From Trifolium pratense (lineage: Eukaryota; Streptophyta; Magnoliopsida; Fabales; Fabaceae), in NCBI RefSeq assembly GCF_020283565.1, contig NC_060061.1:35501362-35565361 (forward strand): a stretch of DNA of 64,000 bases, in the 5' to 3' direction. Under the pieces are notes generated by a model, which searched no databases, was not told the DNA's origin, and saw only the letters and a list, made by a program, of their open reading frames with translations. Of this stretch, positions 22,201-31,799 are shown in pieces. The stretch's first letter is position 1. Every line of letters begins with the position of its first letter. Both the position numbers and the translations under genes were made by a program.

Positions 22201-23919
22201 AGTGGACATGGCCGCCCCTAACGTGTTAAGGGCGGGCCTTCCTATAATAATATTATAGGAGGTAAAAGGGGTTTTAACTACCAGGTATCTCACCTTGATA
22301 GTTTTGGCGTTGCTGCCTTCTCCAAACGTGGTAAGAAGGGAGGCGTAACCCATTACGTCCACTTGTTCGCCAGAGAACCCAACCAGGGTTCCGGAGTATG
22401 GTTGCAATTGTTCTTCTGCTAATTGCATGGCCTTGAAAGCTTCCCAGTACATAATATCCGTTGAACTCCCTGAATCTATCAATACTCTTTTTACATCACA
22501 GTTTAAAATTTGGACTTGTATCACTAATGGGTCATCGTCATGGGGTGCTACCTCCAAACCATCCTTTGCCGTGAATGCCAAATCTGGTAAGTTTAATGGC
22601 TGAGGCTGACTTACGAGGTATATTTCCGAGATAGCTCGGCGTACATACCTTTTCCTTGCTGAGCTTGATTCGCCTCCGCCTGAGAATCCTCCTGCTATTG
22701 TATTCACGGAGATTCTCCCCTTGGGAGGTTCTCTATTTGGCCCAGGAGGGTCCCTTGGCTCCTGTCGGGGAACTTTTGGCACGACAACCCGCCCTTGGGC
22801 GGCGTCGTCAATGAATTTGCGAAGGTGTCCGCTTTTTATCAGTTCTTCGATTAGATCTCTTAAGCGGAAGCATTTTTCTGTGGAGTGACCTCTACACCTG
22901 TGATATGCGCACCAGGCGTTATCGTCCAGGCCCATGGGGATGTTACTGGTTCTCCTTGGGGGGAGGTTTGCCAAACCAGTGGCCAGAATCTCATTTAAGA
23001 CGTAAACCTTTGATGCGTTTAATGGCGTGAGGTCTTCATTGGCGGGATGATTCCTGAATTCTCTTCCGGGCGGCTGGCGGTAGGGTTTCCCATGATGCCT
23101 CTGCCACGGGTCTCCTTGGTGGCCTCCCGATTTTGGTCTTGGGTGTTCGGGCGCTCTAGTGGCACGGCCCACGTATTCCTTCTCCTTAACGTCTCTTTGT
23201 CTCTTCTCGGCGTTACTTTCTTCGCCCTTTATGTAGCACTCCGCCCTCTTGTTCACCTCCTGCATTGACGAGGCTGGCTTTTGGGCTAAGGACTCATTGA
23301 AATGTCCTGCTCTTAGCCCATTGTGGAAGGCTGCCACGAACATCTCCTGATTTGGATTTGAGACTTTGATGGTGGCTTCGCTAAATCTGGCGAGGAAGTT
23401 GCGCAATGATTCGCCGTGGTTTTGGCGGATGGAGAAAAGACTGGTTGATGTGACTTTCACATGTTTCGATCCAGCGAATTGGTGAATAAACTTTTTATGA
23501 AAGTCGGCATAACTCTCGATTGAGTTCTTTGGAAGGTTCATGTACCAACGTAGGGCGACATCCTTGAAGGTGCCGGCTAGTAATTTACACTTTAGATGTT
23601 CCGGAGCATTGATTATGGCGGTTTGTGTCCCAATTGCCATCAGGTGCTTCCTTGGATCCGTCTTTCCGTCGAAGGTAGGAAGGTGAGGAACCTTGATTGT
23701 TTCCACCACTTGGGCATCCCACAAGTGTTGTGCTAAGGGTTGTACGTCCATGACGCCCTCCCCCTCCTCCTCCTCCAAAATCAATTTCGCTTTCTCTCTC
23801 TCATTAGTTCTTTCGGCTTCGATGGCCGCAATTTGAGTTTGTAAGCGCCGTATCTCTACGACGGCGGCTTGCAGGGTGTTAACGCTAGAGCTATCGTTGT
23901 TTTCGTGCTCTCCAGCCAT
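19276..23919 (-). CDS. gag-pol: Gag-pol polyprotein of Tat-type Ty3/gypsy element
   Basis: A 1547-residue ORF from ATG 23919. Residues 60-235 are the retrotransposon gag domain (PTFDGKTDP, WYMNLP). A Cys/His knuckle-like segment follows at 336-350 (CAYHRCRGHSTEKC). The aspartic protease Asp is at 482 (IDSGSS). Reverse transcriptase spans about 735-915 with FMDAYSGYNQI and YIDD at 872-875. A first, eroded RNase H lies at about 1015-1120. A second RNase H at 1146-1270 has Asp1152 in VDGAS, NQAEYEAL and SDSQL; this dual arrangement marks the Tat lineage. Integrase has the HHCC finger (1369-1412) and DDE residues near 1438, 1498 and 1535. The frame ends early at a one-base indel, so the integrase tail is out of frame. 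Otherwise intact. Confidence 0.92.
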   Translation of the reverse strand: MAGEHENNDSSSVNTLQAAVVEIRRLQTQIAAIEAERTNEREKAKLILEEEEGEGVMDVQPLAQHLWDAQVVETIKVPHLPTFDGKTDPRKHLMAIGTQTAIINAPEHLKCKLLAGTFKDVALRWYMNLPKNSIESYADFHKKFIHQFAGSKHVKVTSTSLFSIRQNHGESLRNFLARFSEATIKVSNPNQEMFVAAFHNGLRAGHFNESLAQKPASSMQEVNKRAECYIKGEESNAEKRQRDVKEKEYVGRATRAPEHPRPKSGGHQGDPWQRHHGKPYRQPPGREFRNHPANEDLTPLNASKVYVLNEILATGLANLPPRRTSNIPMGLDDNAWCAYHRCRGHSTEKCFRLRDLIEELIKSGHLRKFIDDAAQGRVVVPKVPRQEPRDPPGPNREPPKGRISVNTIAGGFSGGGESSSARKRYVRRAISEIYLVSQPQPLNLPDLAFTAKDGLEVAPHDDDPLVIQVQILNCDVKRVLIDSGSSTDIMYWEAFKAMQLAEEQLQPYSGTLVGFSGEQVDVMGYASLLTTFGEGSNAKTIKVRYLVVKTPFTSYNIIIGRPALNTLGAAMSTLYLAIKYPLENGGVGTVRGDQLLAKKCYESSLKIRHRTSSASGKFERRQAAIPGGINIIESADMDPREEFQDRRVSPIEDLEQVQIGDHPHQTTSLGTALPSEERRRIIKILKDNADLFAWKPSDMPGIDEGVITHKLSISPSTKPVSQRKRKVGEERRVVIAEEVEKLKEAGFIEEIKYPSWLANVVMVKKANGKWRMCVDFTDLNKACPKDPYPLPNIDRLIDGASGCKMLSFMDAYSGYNQIKMNPSDACHTAFMSNTCNYFYNVMPFGLKNAGATYQRLMDRVFAEQIGKNLEVYIDDMVVKTSEGSRHDDDLLDIMGSVRKYNMRLNPAKCSFGVQAGKFLGFMLTSRGIEANPEKCQAIIDMRSPTSVKEVQTLTGRIAALSRFLSCAGEKGFHFFASLRKNERFSWMPECEEAFKQLKEFLASPPILTRPLPGNTLYLYLAVSDRALSSALVQEIEGEEKPIYFVSRTLRGAETRYQRIERLSLAVVVTARKLRQYFQSHQVVVKTDYPIKNVLRKPDLAGRMVAWSVELSEFDITFSPRGAIKSQRLADFVLEMSTPPTTEKTAFWTLSVDGASNVRGSGAGIVLEGPDGVMIEQSLRFAFKASNNQAEYEALIAGMKLASDMEVKELKAMSDSQLVTNQVSGKFQTKEPQLIKYVEKVQNLAKHFDSFELVYVPREQNMRADLLSKLASTKKPGSHRTVIQETIKTPSINGEEVMMVIEEEDWRSPIIRYLQKDELPKEREKAFKLRRMAAWYSMIGDKLYKRGFASPLLLCVSTEEAKRIMTEVHEGSCGSHIGSRALAGKILRAGFYWPDIHDDTAMYVRSCDKCQRHANLHHVPGEPLKSVLSPWPFFMWGVDIVGPFPVGYKQARWIIVAVDYFTKWIEAEPMSSISAEQVKIFYWKKIICRFGLPKYIVSDNGTQFASEKVVEFCRSKGIKNTFISVEHPQANGQAESANKVILRALKRG

Positions 23920-23983
23920 GTGAAGATGTTTAATTTCTTGTCTAGTTGCTGTGATAGGCTGGGATCAAATGATTTTACCGCAG

Positions 23984-24001
23984 CCCCACGGTGGGCGCCA
24001 A
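23984..24001 (-). promoter_or_regulatory. Primer-binding site of Tat element
   Basis: On the minus strand, three bases after the LTR end (CCAGAACA), the sequence reads TGGCGCCCACCGTGGGGC. A start of TGGCGCC is the complement of a tRNA 3' end plus CCA and is typical of Ty3/gypsy primers. I cannot name the tRNA with confidence. Confidence 0.7.
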
Positions 24002-24003
24002 AA

Positions 24004-24686
24004 TGTTCTGGTAAAAAACAAGGGGGTTTGTATTATTGATCAAATGGTGTGATTACACTCAGTTCAATCCCAACAACCCTGGGAGTTTTATATGTCAGAA
24101 TTCGATCCCTTTACAAATGAGAGTATGGAGCTATTTATAGAGCTTCTAGTCTTCTTCTCCAAGCTAGGGTTCCTAAAAATCCGGTCCTTAGCATCTTCTT
24201 CGGTGGTATGGCGTGAAAATAGGGATGAGAACCTTGGTCTCCAAGCTATGGCAGTTGCGAGAAGTTTATTTCTTCCTTCTTAAGTTAGCGGTTGATACAA
24301 GGTAGGAGAAGATATTTCCAGTAACGCAGAATCCAACCTTTTTTGGCGTTGTCTTAGAATTGATGGTCGCGCCCTAGCTTCTAATCGCCTGTTTGTGTTT
24401 TACTTGCTTTGGGCTTATCATCCTTTTTACTCTAATTGGGCTTATTGGATATTTTCTTAAGCCCATTGCCCAGTCCACAGCCCCCCAAGCACGAAGTCCA
24501 AAGGGATGAAGTGCTTGAGTATGATTCGAATTTTCCCTCTAAAATTTGTAGCGCGGGAACGGTTTCATCACGTTTCTCCTCACTTTCTGATGCACGATCT
24601 CGTTCTCCTATGCCGTATCTATCAACCGTTTCTCCATTTACTGATGACACGATCGGATATTTCCTCTATAAAATGGATCACTCGAT
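24004..24686 (-). repeat. 5' LTR of Tat element (truncated)
   Basis: Identical in layout to 12472-13154 with a constant offset of 11532 and no indel. The last 41 bp of the LTR (its U3 start in element sense) are missing; at 24687 the sequence jumps to the DEFL B upstream region. Both TATA boxes are retained. Confidence 0.88.
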
Positions 24687-24878
24687 GAAGTGATGCTTCA
24701 GCTAGCTATAACTATTTATTGATATATTTTAGGAGTATATGCACAATGGTGCAAAAGGGTTACACATTTATTTTGGGTGTTCCATGAGCCAAGCATGAGC
24801 TCTACTAAATTACCTTTTACTATTGCTACAGTCATAGGGACATAAACTGCAAAATGAATTTAATTAAATGCAAGTTTA

Positions 24879-24911
<33 letters not shown>

Positions 24912-25126
24912 TTACATTTTTTATTCCCTCCATCTCGATAGATACTGCTACTAAATTTCTAGTTAATAATGCGATCATCAAAGGAACGCCAAATTTTCAC
25001 AATAAAAAAAAAAAAAAAGAAGTTTTTTACACCCTCCACATCTATAAATAGATAACTCAATGCGACTTATTAGTTTATTCATAAATTAAGTAATAAATCT
25101 TTAGGTGAAGATTGTAGCGAGTGGTA
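24687..25126 (+). promoter_or_regulatory. DEFL B upstream module and TATA box
   Basis: The conserved order is GATGCTTCAGCTAGC, GTTCCATGAGCCAAGCATGAGC, GGGACATAAACTGCAAAATG, an ATT run, AATAATGCGATCATCAAAGG, and CACATCTATAAATAGATAAC (TATA, about 25037-25055). The ATG follows about 80 bp later. The Tat element ends at its left edge, so its LTR now lies about 440 bp upstream of this gene. Confidence 0.65.
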
Positions 25127-25479
25127 ATGATGAACAAGGGACACTTTGGATTTTTCTTCATTTTACTTATTCTCCTTACTTGCGGTAAGTCTTATATGTT
25201 TGTCATTAAAACATATAATTAATATGAAAATTATGATTTATTTTTTTACTAAATGTAAATTCATTTAATTAAGTTGTGTTGGATAAAAAAAATCGATCAA
25301 TTAATGCAGATATGATGGAACAAACTGAGGGATGGGGCTGTGAGCCTGCCGAATGTGATTTGAAATGTATTGCTGCAGGTTATCCGCGTGGTGGTCAATG
25401 CATTAATAAAATTAGATGCTTCTGCAAGAAATCCATTGCGGGGGTAATGAAAGATCATATGCAAGGCGAGCATTTGTAA
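25127..25479 (+). CDS. Defensin-like secreted peptide B (two exons)
   Basis: Exon 1 (25127-25184) starts with two ATG codons and encodes a hydrophobic signal peptide (about MMNKGHFGFFFILLILLTC). The phase-1 intron 25185-25309 runs from GTAAGT to TGCAG. Exon 2 is 25310-25479. The 75-aa product has six cysteines after the signal: C-x4-C-x3-C-x10-C-x5-C-x-C, with GGQC and CFC, a minimal cysteine-stabilised alpha-beta fold. A charged 17-residue tail follows the last Cys. It is probably secreted. Its closest relative is DEFL C at 30254-30607, with a handful of substitutions. Function is not specified by the sequence. Confidence 0.83.
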
Positions 25480-25817
25480 ATAGTTCCGTTTATTATTAGC
25501 ACACGAGTATTCGAGTAGAGATCCTTTTCATTTTTAAAAAAAATTTGATGGTCTTAATTACTAGTATAGTTTTAGCTGTGATCACTATATCTTAGCTACT
25601 ATGTCCTTGTGTTCTAGTTAGTTTTCTGATTAGTAAGGAGTATATACCCCTTATAATCATTTGTGTCTTGTTTCATTTTATTTAATCTAAAATTTCTTTT
25701 AGTTGCTTATGGGTTTTAGATTGGCTTTGAGCTTGCTGCGCCAATTATTATTATTTTTTTGATAGAGAGCTGCGCCAATTATTATGATACTTTAGTTCTG
25801 CATTTGTGCTGTATTTT
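25480..25817. other. Intergenic DNA downstream of DEFL B
   Basis: AT-rich DNA without a gene; the same downstream sequence follows DEFL C (30608-30946), confirming they are duplicates. Confidence 0.6.
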
Positions 25818-26222
25818 TAGGGTATGTTTGGTAAAAATAAGCTATAAGCTAGCTGACAGCTGATAAGCTAGCTAATAGCTGAAAAGCTAGCTTATAGCTG
25901 ATAGCTGAAAAGCTAGCTTATTGAAATTAAAGTGTTTGGTAAAATTAGCTTTTAAAGTGGTTATTAAATATAAAATTACATAATTGATAGTAGGTAGTTT
26001 ATTTTTTAGGGTGGGTAGTTATTAAATTAAAGGGTAAAAATGGAATAAAGTGTAAAAAGCTATAAGCTATAAGCTCAAATGCTACTTGAAATAGCATCTG
26101 AAAAAAAGCTATAAGCTAGTACAAAAAGCTTGTTACCAAACACCTCTAATTTTTTGAAACAAGCTTATAAGCTCATATAATAAGCTATAAGCTAGCTTAT
26201 TTGTGTTACCAAACAGAGCCTT
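25818..26222. mobile_element. MITE with AGCTTATAGCT-rich inverted ends
   Basis: The left end (AGGGTATGTTTGGTAAAAAT then repeated AAGCTAGCT motifs) is the inverse of the right end (AAGCTAGCTTATTTGTGTTACCAAACAGAGCCTTA). This is a hAT-like MITE type common in plants. The copy after DEFL C (30947-31020) is cut off after about 75 bp at a duplication breakpoint. Confidence 0.7.
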
Positions 26223-26264
26223 AATCAAAATGTAATGAAATAGCACTATTTTCATTTTATATTA

Positions 26265-29039
26265 TATATTTAACTACATTTTTTATAGTATTAAAACCAA
26301 AATATACCACTACCAAATTCTCAAACAAATCTATTATTGACTCATGTATATAATTAAAAAAAAAAAACTCTCACTTTTAATCATGCATATATAATAGAGT
26401 AATAACAAGAGCGGGAAACTTCTGAGCAATCTCTATCTCTATATAAATAAAAATAATCAAATAGTCAATAAGAAGGTTAATTTATTTTAAACCAATATAT
26501 TTGATTCAAGTGGTTAATGAGTTTCCCCTAAGACAGATTATTCTGGAGAACCTGAGTTCGTTTTCTAGTTGGAACAATTCTTTATCATATTTTACTTACT
26601 TTATGGTTAAACTTTAAATTACCGGACATGCTTTAATATATACCAACAAAAAAAAATGTGAAAATAAGGTGAGTTAATCTATCTATCTATCAATTAAAGG
26701 ATAAACCGATTGAGTGTTTGATTTTGGGAGCTCACCTCCTATAAATATTTCTTTGTTAGGTTATTAGAACGAACATTTTTAAAATATTAAAAAATGTTAT
26801 TTCAATAAAAAAAACTTATCTTTTTTTTTTATTTTTTTCAACTGATGCACTAGTTAGCATGCTTCTAAAGATTATATATTTGCTTTTAAAAAGAAGTCTA
26901 ATTTCCAATCTTGGCTAACTCGACACTATAATATAGATAATTATAAAATTGAACATTTAGGCTACTGAAACTCATACACAACTGCGTGGTTTTAGGTTCA
27001 AATCTAAGAAAAGATATGTTCAATCTAACAATATCTACATTATCAATGATCTCGATGTTACAGACAAATCGTTCATCTTTACAACCCTTGGATTAAAATA
27101 TACCAATAAGATTTAATTCCTGATCCAATTTATTCTTATGCTACTCATGTCTTCTCCTCTGCAATTGGCTCCTTCCATTACATCCCACTCTCATTTCCTC
27201 TTTCTATGTCACCTCTCTCTTCGTTTTTGCAAAAGTCGTTTCTAGAATAAGAATTTGTATGGTAATATCCCTATTTTTGCAAATTTATTTCAGAATGTTT
27301 CAAGAAAAAAATTCAAAATTTATTTAAAAATGTTAATATAGTTATATATTTGTACTTTATTTTTATGTTTTTGTGGGGCAATAATAAGCCCCATATGGGC
27401 CAAGAGTAAAAACTGATTTTTCCTAAAAACAAGGATGTTTTCTTTTCCAAACCCCGTGATTCTTTTATACCCTCCAATATTCTAATTTTGTCGTTGTAAA
27501 AAACTTCGTTTCGCAGAAATTGAATTTTTTCTCGTACAAATTCAGAATAAATTTCGGTTTTTATAAATTGAAATTTGTTTTCAAGGAAAAAAAACTTCGG
27601 TTTCTATAAACCTAAGTTTTTTGCAAGGACAAAATTGAAAATCCAGGAGATATAAAAAAAACACGGGGAGTTGGGAGAAAAAACATGTAAAAACCATCAA
27701 CTAAGAGGGACCTAATATTTTGGGGCTTAACAAAAGGCCAAAAAAGGGGCTCTTTATATGAGGCTTTTTTGACGGCTCTAAATACGGTAAGGAGTTTGAC
27801 AAAAGAAAATGAAAATATGCAATTAGTTGGTCAAAATCGCTCGTGTGAATTCTTGAAGTGATAAACGACAAATTTTGGATTAACTAAAATAGACTAGTAG
27901 TATTTGGTGTAAATTAAGACGCTTGCTCCTATGGTCAAGTGACATCGAGAGTAATGATATACTCCCTTCATCCCAAAATATAAGAGAAAATTGGTTAAAA
28001 AAAGTTGATGTATTTAGTTAAAAATTTGGACTAAATATATCAACTTTGTTTGATCAATTTTCCCTTATATTTTGGGACGGAGGGAGTAAATGATATTTGC
28101 AAATATTCAAATATTCAAGTCGGTGGGAGACTAAAGAGTGAGAAGAAGAATGACTAGTGGAAAGGGTGAATCAGTTAGGAGAGTGATAAAGTAGTCGATC
28201 GGTGTTTCATTTTCACCGTTTAGAAAATTATCAATACTAATTACTAACAATGACTGTTTTAGAACAAAACAATAATTTTTTTACACAAATATAAAATCAT
28301 TTTATTATATGTTATTGAGAGCTACACATTTTTTTATGTGTTTTTATTGAACACTTTTAATCTTAATGGTTTCCAGTAACATATTAAAATATTATTTTAG
28401 ATTTCTTTAAAATTTTACATTGGTGATTTATATAAGGCAAAATAATAGTCCCTTAACTTGATTTCCGTTAACACTTTAATTTGTTCTTTTTATTTTATTT
28501 TATAACATTTTATTCCTTTTTCATGTTTGGATATGAATTTTAAGTTTCAATTTATAGTTTTATTTTTCTATTCTTTTCAATCATATAAAGTTATATACAA
28601 ACATGGATAAAGGACCATAAATGACAAAAACGTAAAAAATATAAAAGATTAAATTGTTACTTAAAATTAAGTTAACATTTAAAGATATAATTTTATTTAT
28701 ATAATATAAATTTTTAATCTAACGGTTAAACGAAAACTATTTATTTTTATATTTAAGAATTATATTCAAGATAGTGCAGAAGAGTTGCAAATTTATTTCG
28801 GTTGTTCCATGAGCCAAACACCAACTCTAGTAAATTACTTTTAACCAATGCTATAGCCATAGCTTGGGACATAAACTCCAAAATGAAATTAAATGCCAAG
28901 TTTCTTTTAGTTTTTATTTTTTTACACCCTTTCGTCAAAATTAAAAAACATTTTTACACCCCCCATCTTTAATTATAGATACCCGATGCTAGGTATTACA
29001 CCATCTCCAATGGTAGTACTTATTTTTTTTTAAGTACTA
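26265..29039. repeat. Segmental duplication block P, copy 2
   Basis: Homologous to 1-5968 but lacking the three insertions of copy 1, so it shows their empty sites. It contains its own Stowaway MITE (27962-28086) and an orphan DEFL upstream module (28760-28985). At about 29040 it jumps to the right end of the hAT element seen at 11727, so 5.8 kb of copy 1 is missing here. No gene is visible. Confidence 0.85.
27962..28086. mobile_element. Short Stowaway-type MITE (copy-2 specific)
   Basis: Ends CTCCCTTCATCCCAAAATATAAG and its inverse CTTATATTTTGGGACGGAGGGAG, flanked by TA. The corresponding position in copies 1 and 3 (about 4737 and 31182) lacks it, giving an exact empty site. Confidence 0.88.
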
Positions 29040-29811
29040 AAAAAATTTAGGGATGAGGTGGGTCGTGGCCCAACTCAGCCACCCCATAGTTCCGCTGCTG
29101 TCTTTAACCTTTTTATATATCGATCTGCAATATAATTATAAACATTAAGTTCAAAAGGGGTGAATTAGAAAAAGTGAAATTCGGGTAAAGTTTTACCGAG
29201 GAAGTTAGTCATCATTGTTTGCTTAGTATAATTTTGACGATTCATTCATTCCCACATTTATTTTGACGACGGAACAAAAATACACAAGCTTGAAGTTGTC
29301 GTTAACATAGATTGAGCAAAAATAATAACGAGTTTGCCTATTAGTCACCACATATTAACATCATAATTTAAAACCAATTTTTTAATTAGTCTTGAACTAC
29401 CACCGAACCAACTTTAACTTTAGCATTTTTAAACACTAGTAATTGAGTATTAATTATTATTATTATTTAAAAAATATGTGTTGTTTCACGTTAATGATGT
29501 TGTTGTTACTACAATTGTCCATACTAAAAAGAACAAAGTTGAGAAATCTAAGAAAACGATTTTAATGTTTTACTTAAAAATTAATAAAGCGGGTGTATAT
29601 TATTAGCAACATAGATATATAGTTTAAATGATAGCTACCAAAGACATTATTGGCATTTTCCGGATTTCATTTTTCTCCACGTTTAATTGGGGAGTCTTGT
29701 TATTAGGTTACTTTACAAGAAAAAAAAATGTACATTGCTATTTACACCTTTATATTTTTAAGTGTAATTAGTTACAATATATATAGACCAATATTTAAAG
29801 AAAAAATGATG
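29040..29811. repeat. Segmental duplication block R, second copy (left part)
   Basis: Matches 11727-12471 and, beyond the Tat insertion, 24687 onward. It gives the uninterrupted sequence of the Tat insertion site near 29773. A related, older copy is at 9325-9700. No gene is visible. Confidence 0.8.
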
Positions 29812-30003
29812 CTTCAGCTAGCCATAACTATTTTTTGATATATTTTAGGAGTATATGCAAAATGGTGCAGACTGCAGAAGAGTTACACATTTATTTTGGG
29901 TGTTCCATGAGCCAAGCATGAGCTCTACTAAATTACCTTTTACTATTGCTACAGTCATAGGGACATAAACTGTAAAATATGAAGTTAATTAAATGCAAGT
30001 TTA

Positions 30004-30039
<36 letters not shown>

Positions 30040-30253
30040 TTACATTTTTTACACCCTCCATCTGGACAGATACTGCTACTAAATTTCTAGTTAATAATGC
30101 GATCATCAAAGGAACGCCAAATTTTCACAATAAAAAAAAAAAAAAAATTTTTACACCCTCCACATCTATTATAAATAGATAACTCAATGCGACTTATTAG
30201 TTTATTCATAAGTTAAGTAATAAATCTTTAGGTGAAGATTGTAGCGAGTGATA
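29812..30253 (+). promoter_or_regulatory. DEFL C upstream module
   Basis: Same order of phrases as upstream of DEFL B, with an ATT run at 30005-30039. The TATA region reads CATCTATTATAAATAGATAAC (about 30160-30182), a 4-bp expansion relative to DEFL B. Confidence 0.65.
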
Positions 30254-30607
30254 ATGATGAACAAGGGACACTTTGGATTTTTCTTCATTTTACTTATTCT
30301 CCTTACTTGCGGTAAGTCTTATATGTTTGTCATTAAAACATATAATTAATATGAAAATTATGATTTATTTTTTTTACTATATGTAAATTCATTTAATTAA
30401 GTTGTGTTGGATAAAAAAAATCGATCAATTAATGCAGATATGATGGAACAAACTGAGGGATGGGGCTGTGATCCTGCCGAATGTGATTTGATATGTATTA
30501 TTGCAGGTTATCCGCGTGGTGGTCAATGCGTTAATAAAATTAGATGCTTCTGCAAGATATCCATTGCGGGGGTAATGAAAGATCATATGCAAGGCGAGCA
30601 TTTGTAA
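30254..30607 (+). CDS. Defensin-like secreted peptide C (two exons)
   Basis: Exon 1 is 30254-30311 and exon 2 is 30438-30607, with a phase-1 GTAAGT...TGCAG intron. The 75-aa product has the same signal peptide as DEFL B and six cysteines with CDLIC, GGQC and CFC. It differs from DEFL B at a few mature positions: E to D after the first Cys, K to I in the CxxxC loop, A to I just after that motif, I to V after the fourth Cys and K to I after the last Cys. Spacing is unchanged, so it looks functional. It lies at the end of duplication copy 2. Confidence 0.83.
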
Positions 30608-31020
30608 ATAGTTCCGTTTATTATTAGCACACGAGTATTCGAGTAGAGATCCTTTTCATTTTTCAAAACAATTTGATGGTCTTAATTACTAGTATAGTTT
30701 TAGCTGTGATCACTATATCTTAGCTACTATGTCTTTGTGTTCTAGTTTTCTGATTAGTAAGGAGTGGTATATACCCCTTATAATCATTTGTGTCTTGTTT
30801 CATTTTATTTAATCTAAAATTTCTTTTAGTTGCTTATGGGTTTAGATTGGCTTTGAGCTTGCTGCGCCAATTATTATTATTTTTTTGATAGAGAGCTGCG
30901 CCAATTATTATGATACTTTAGTTCTGCATTTGTGCTGTATTTTTAGGGTATGTTTGGTAAAAATAAGCTATAAGCTAGCTGACAGCTGATAAGCTAGCTA
31001 ATAGCTGAAAAGCTAGCTTA

Positions 31021-31382
31021 GTCAAAAAAAAATGAAAATATGCAACTAGTTAGTCAAAATCGCTCGTGTGAGTTTTTGAAGTGATAAACGACAAACTTTG
31101 GATTAACTAAAATAGACTTGTAGTATTTGGTGTAAGTTAAGACGCTTGCTCCTATGGTCAAGTGACATCGAGAGTAATGATATAGATGATACTTGCAAAT
31201 ATTCAAATGTTCAAGTCGGTGGGAGAGTAATGATATAGAAAATTAACAATACTAATTATTAACAATGACTGTTTTCGAACAAAACAATAATTTTTTTACA
31301 CAAATATAAAATCATTTTATTATATGTTATTGAGAGCTACAAATTTTTTTTATGTGTTTTTATTGAACACTTTTAATCTTAA
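31021..31382. repeat. Segmental duplication block Q, copy 3 (start)
   Basis: From 31021 the sequence matches 4575 onward of copy 1, lacks the 346-bp Helitron, and is itself interrupted at 31383 by a second Helitron. Homology resumes at 35378 and continues to about 38405. Confidence 0.85.
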
Positions 31383-31799
31383 CTAGGAACTTACCCGTGC
31401 ATCCGCACGGGACGCGCGTTCCGCGCGTTCAAATCGAGTGATTTGTTTATTTTTATATATTTGATAAAGATACAAAAATATCGTTGTCGTGCAATGTATG
31501 TAAAAAGACAATGTATCTAAATAACAGTCTTATTTTTTGATAGTATAAATATTAATTAGAAAAGTGAACTATCTTTTAAGTAGTAAATGAAATGAGAAGT
31601 GTGTTGGGATTATATAGTAATAATAAAATTTAAATAACACTCTATGTTGCAATTATTAAGTTAAAAAATGCTCTGTAAAAAAAAAGTTAAAAAATGCTCA
31701 AATATTTTTTTATTGAAGTATAATAATTTGAAAGTAGCAAAATAATAATAATAAAAAAAAACAAAAACTTGATTAAGAAATATTTATGTTTATAATTAA

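Larger units (their letters stand above)
12472..24686 (-). mobile_element. Ty3/gypsy LTR retrotransposon, Tat lineage
   Basis: A minus-strand element with the 5' LTR on the right (24004-24686, truncated) and the 3' LTR on the left (12472-13195). Gag-pol carries a second RNase H domain, typical of Tat elements. Three antisense ORFs lie between pol and the 3' LTR. The shared 683 bp of the two LTRs align without an indel and look identical, so insertion is recent. It lies in a repeat whose empty form is seen near 29773 (GTTAC then AATATATATAG). The right LTR end and about 30 bp of flank are deleted, so no target duplication remains. Confidence 0.9.
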
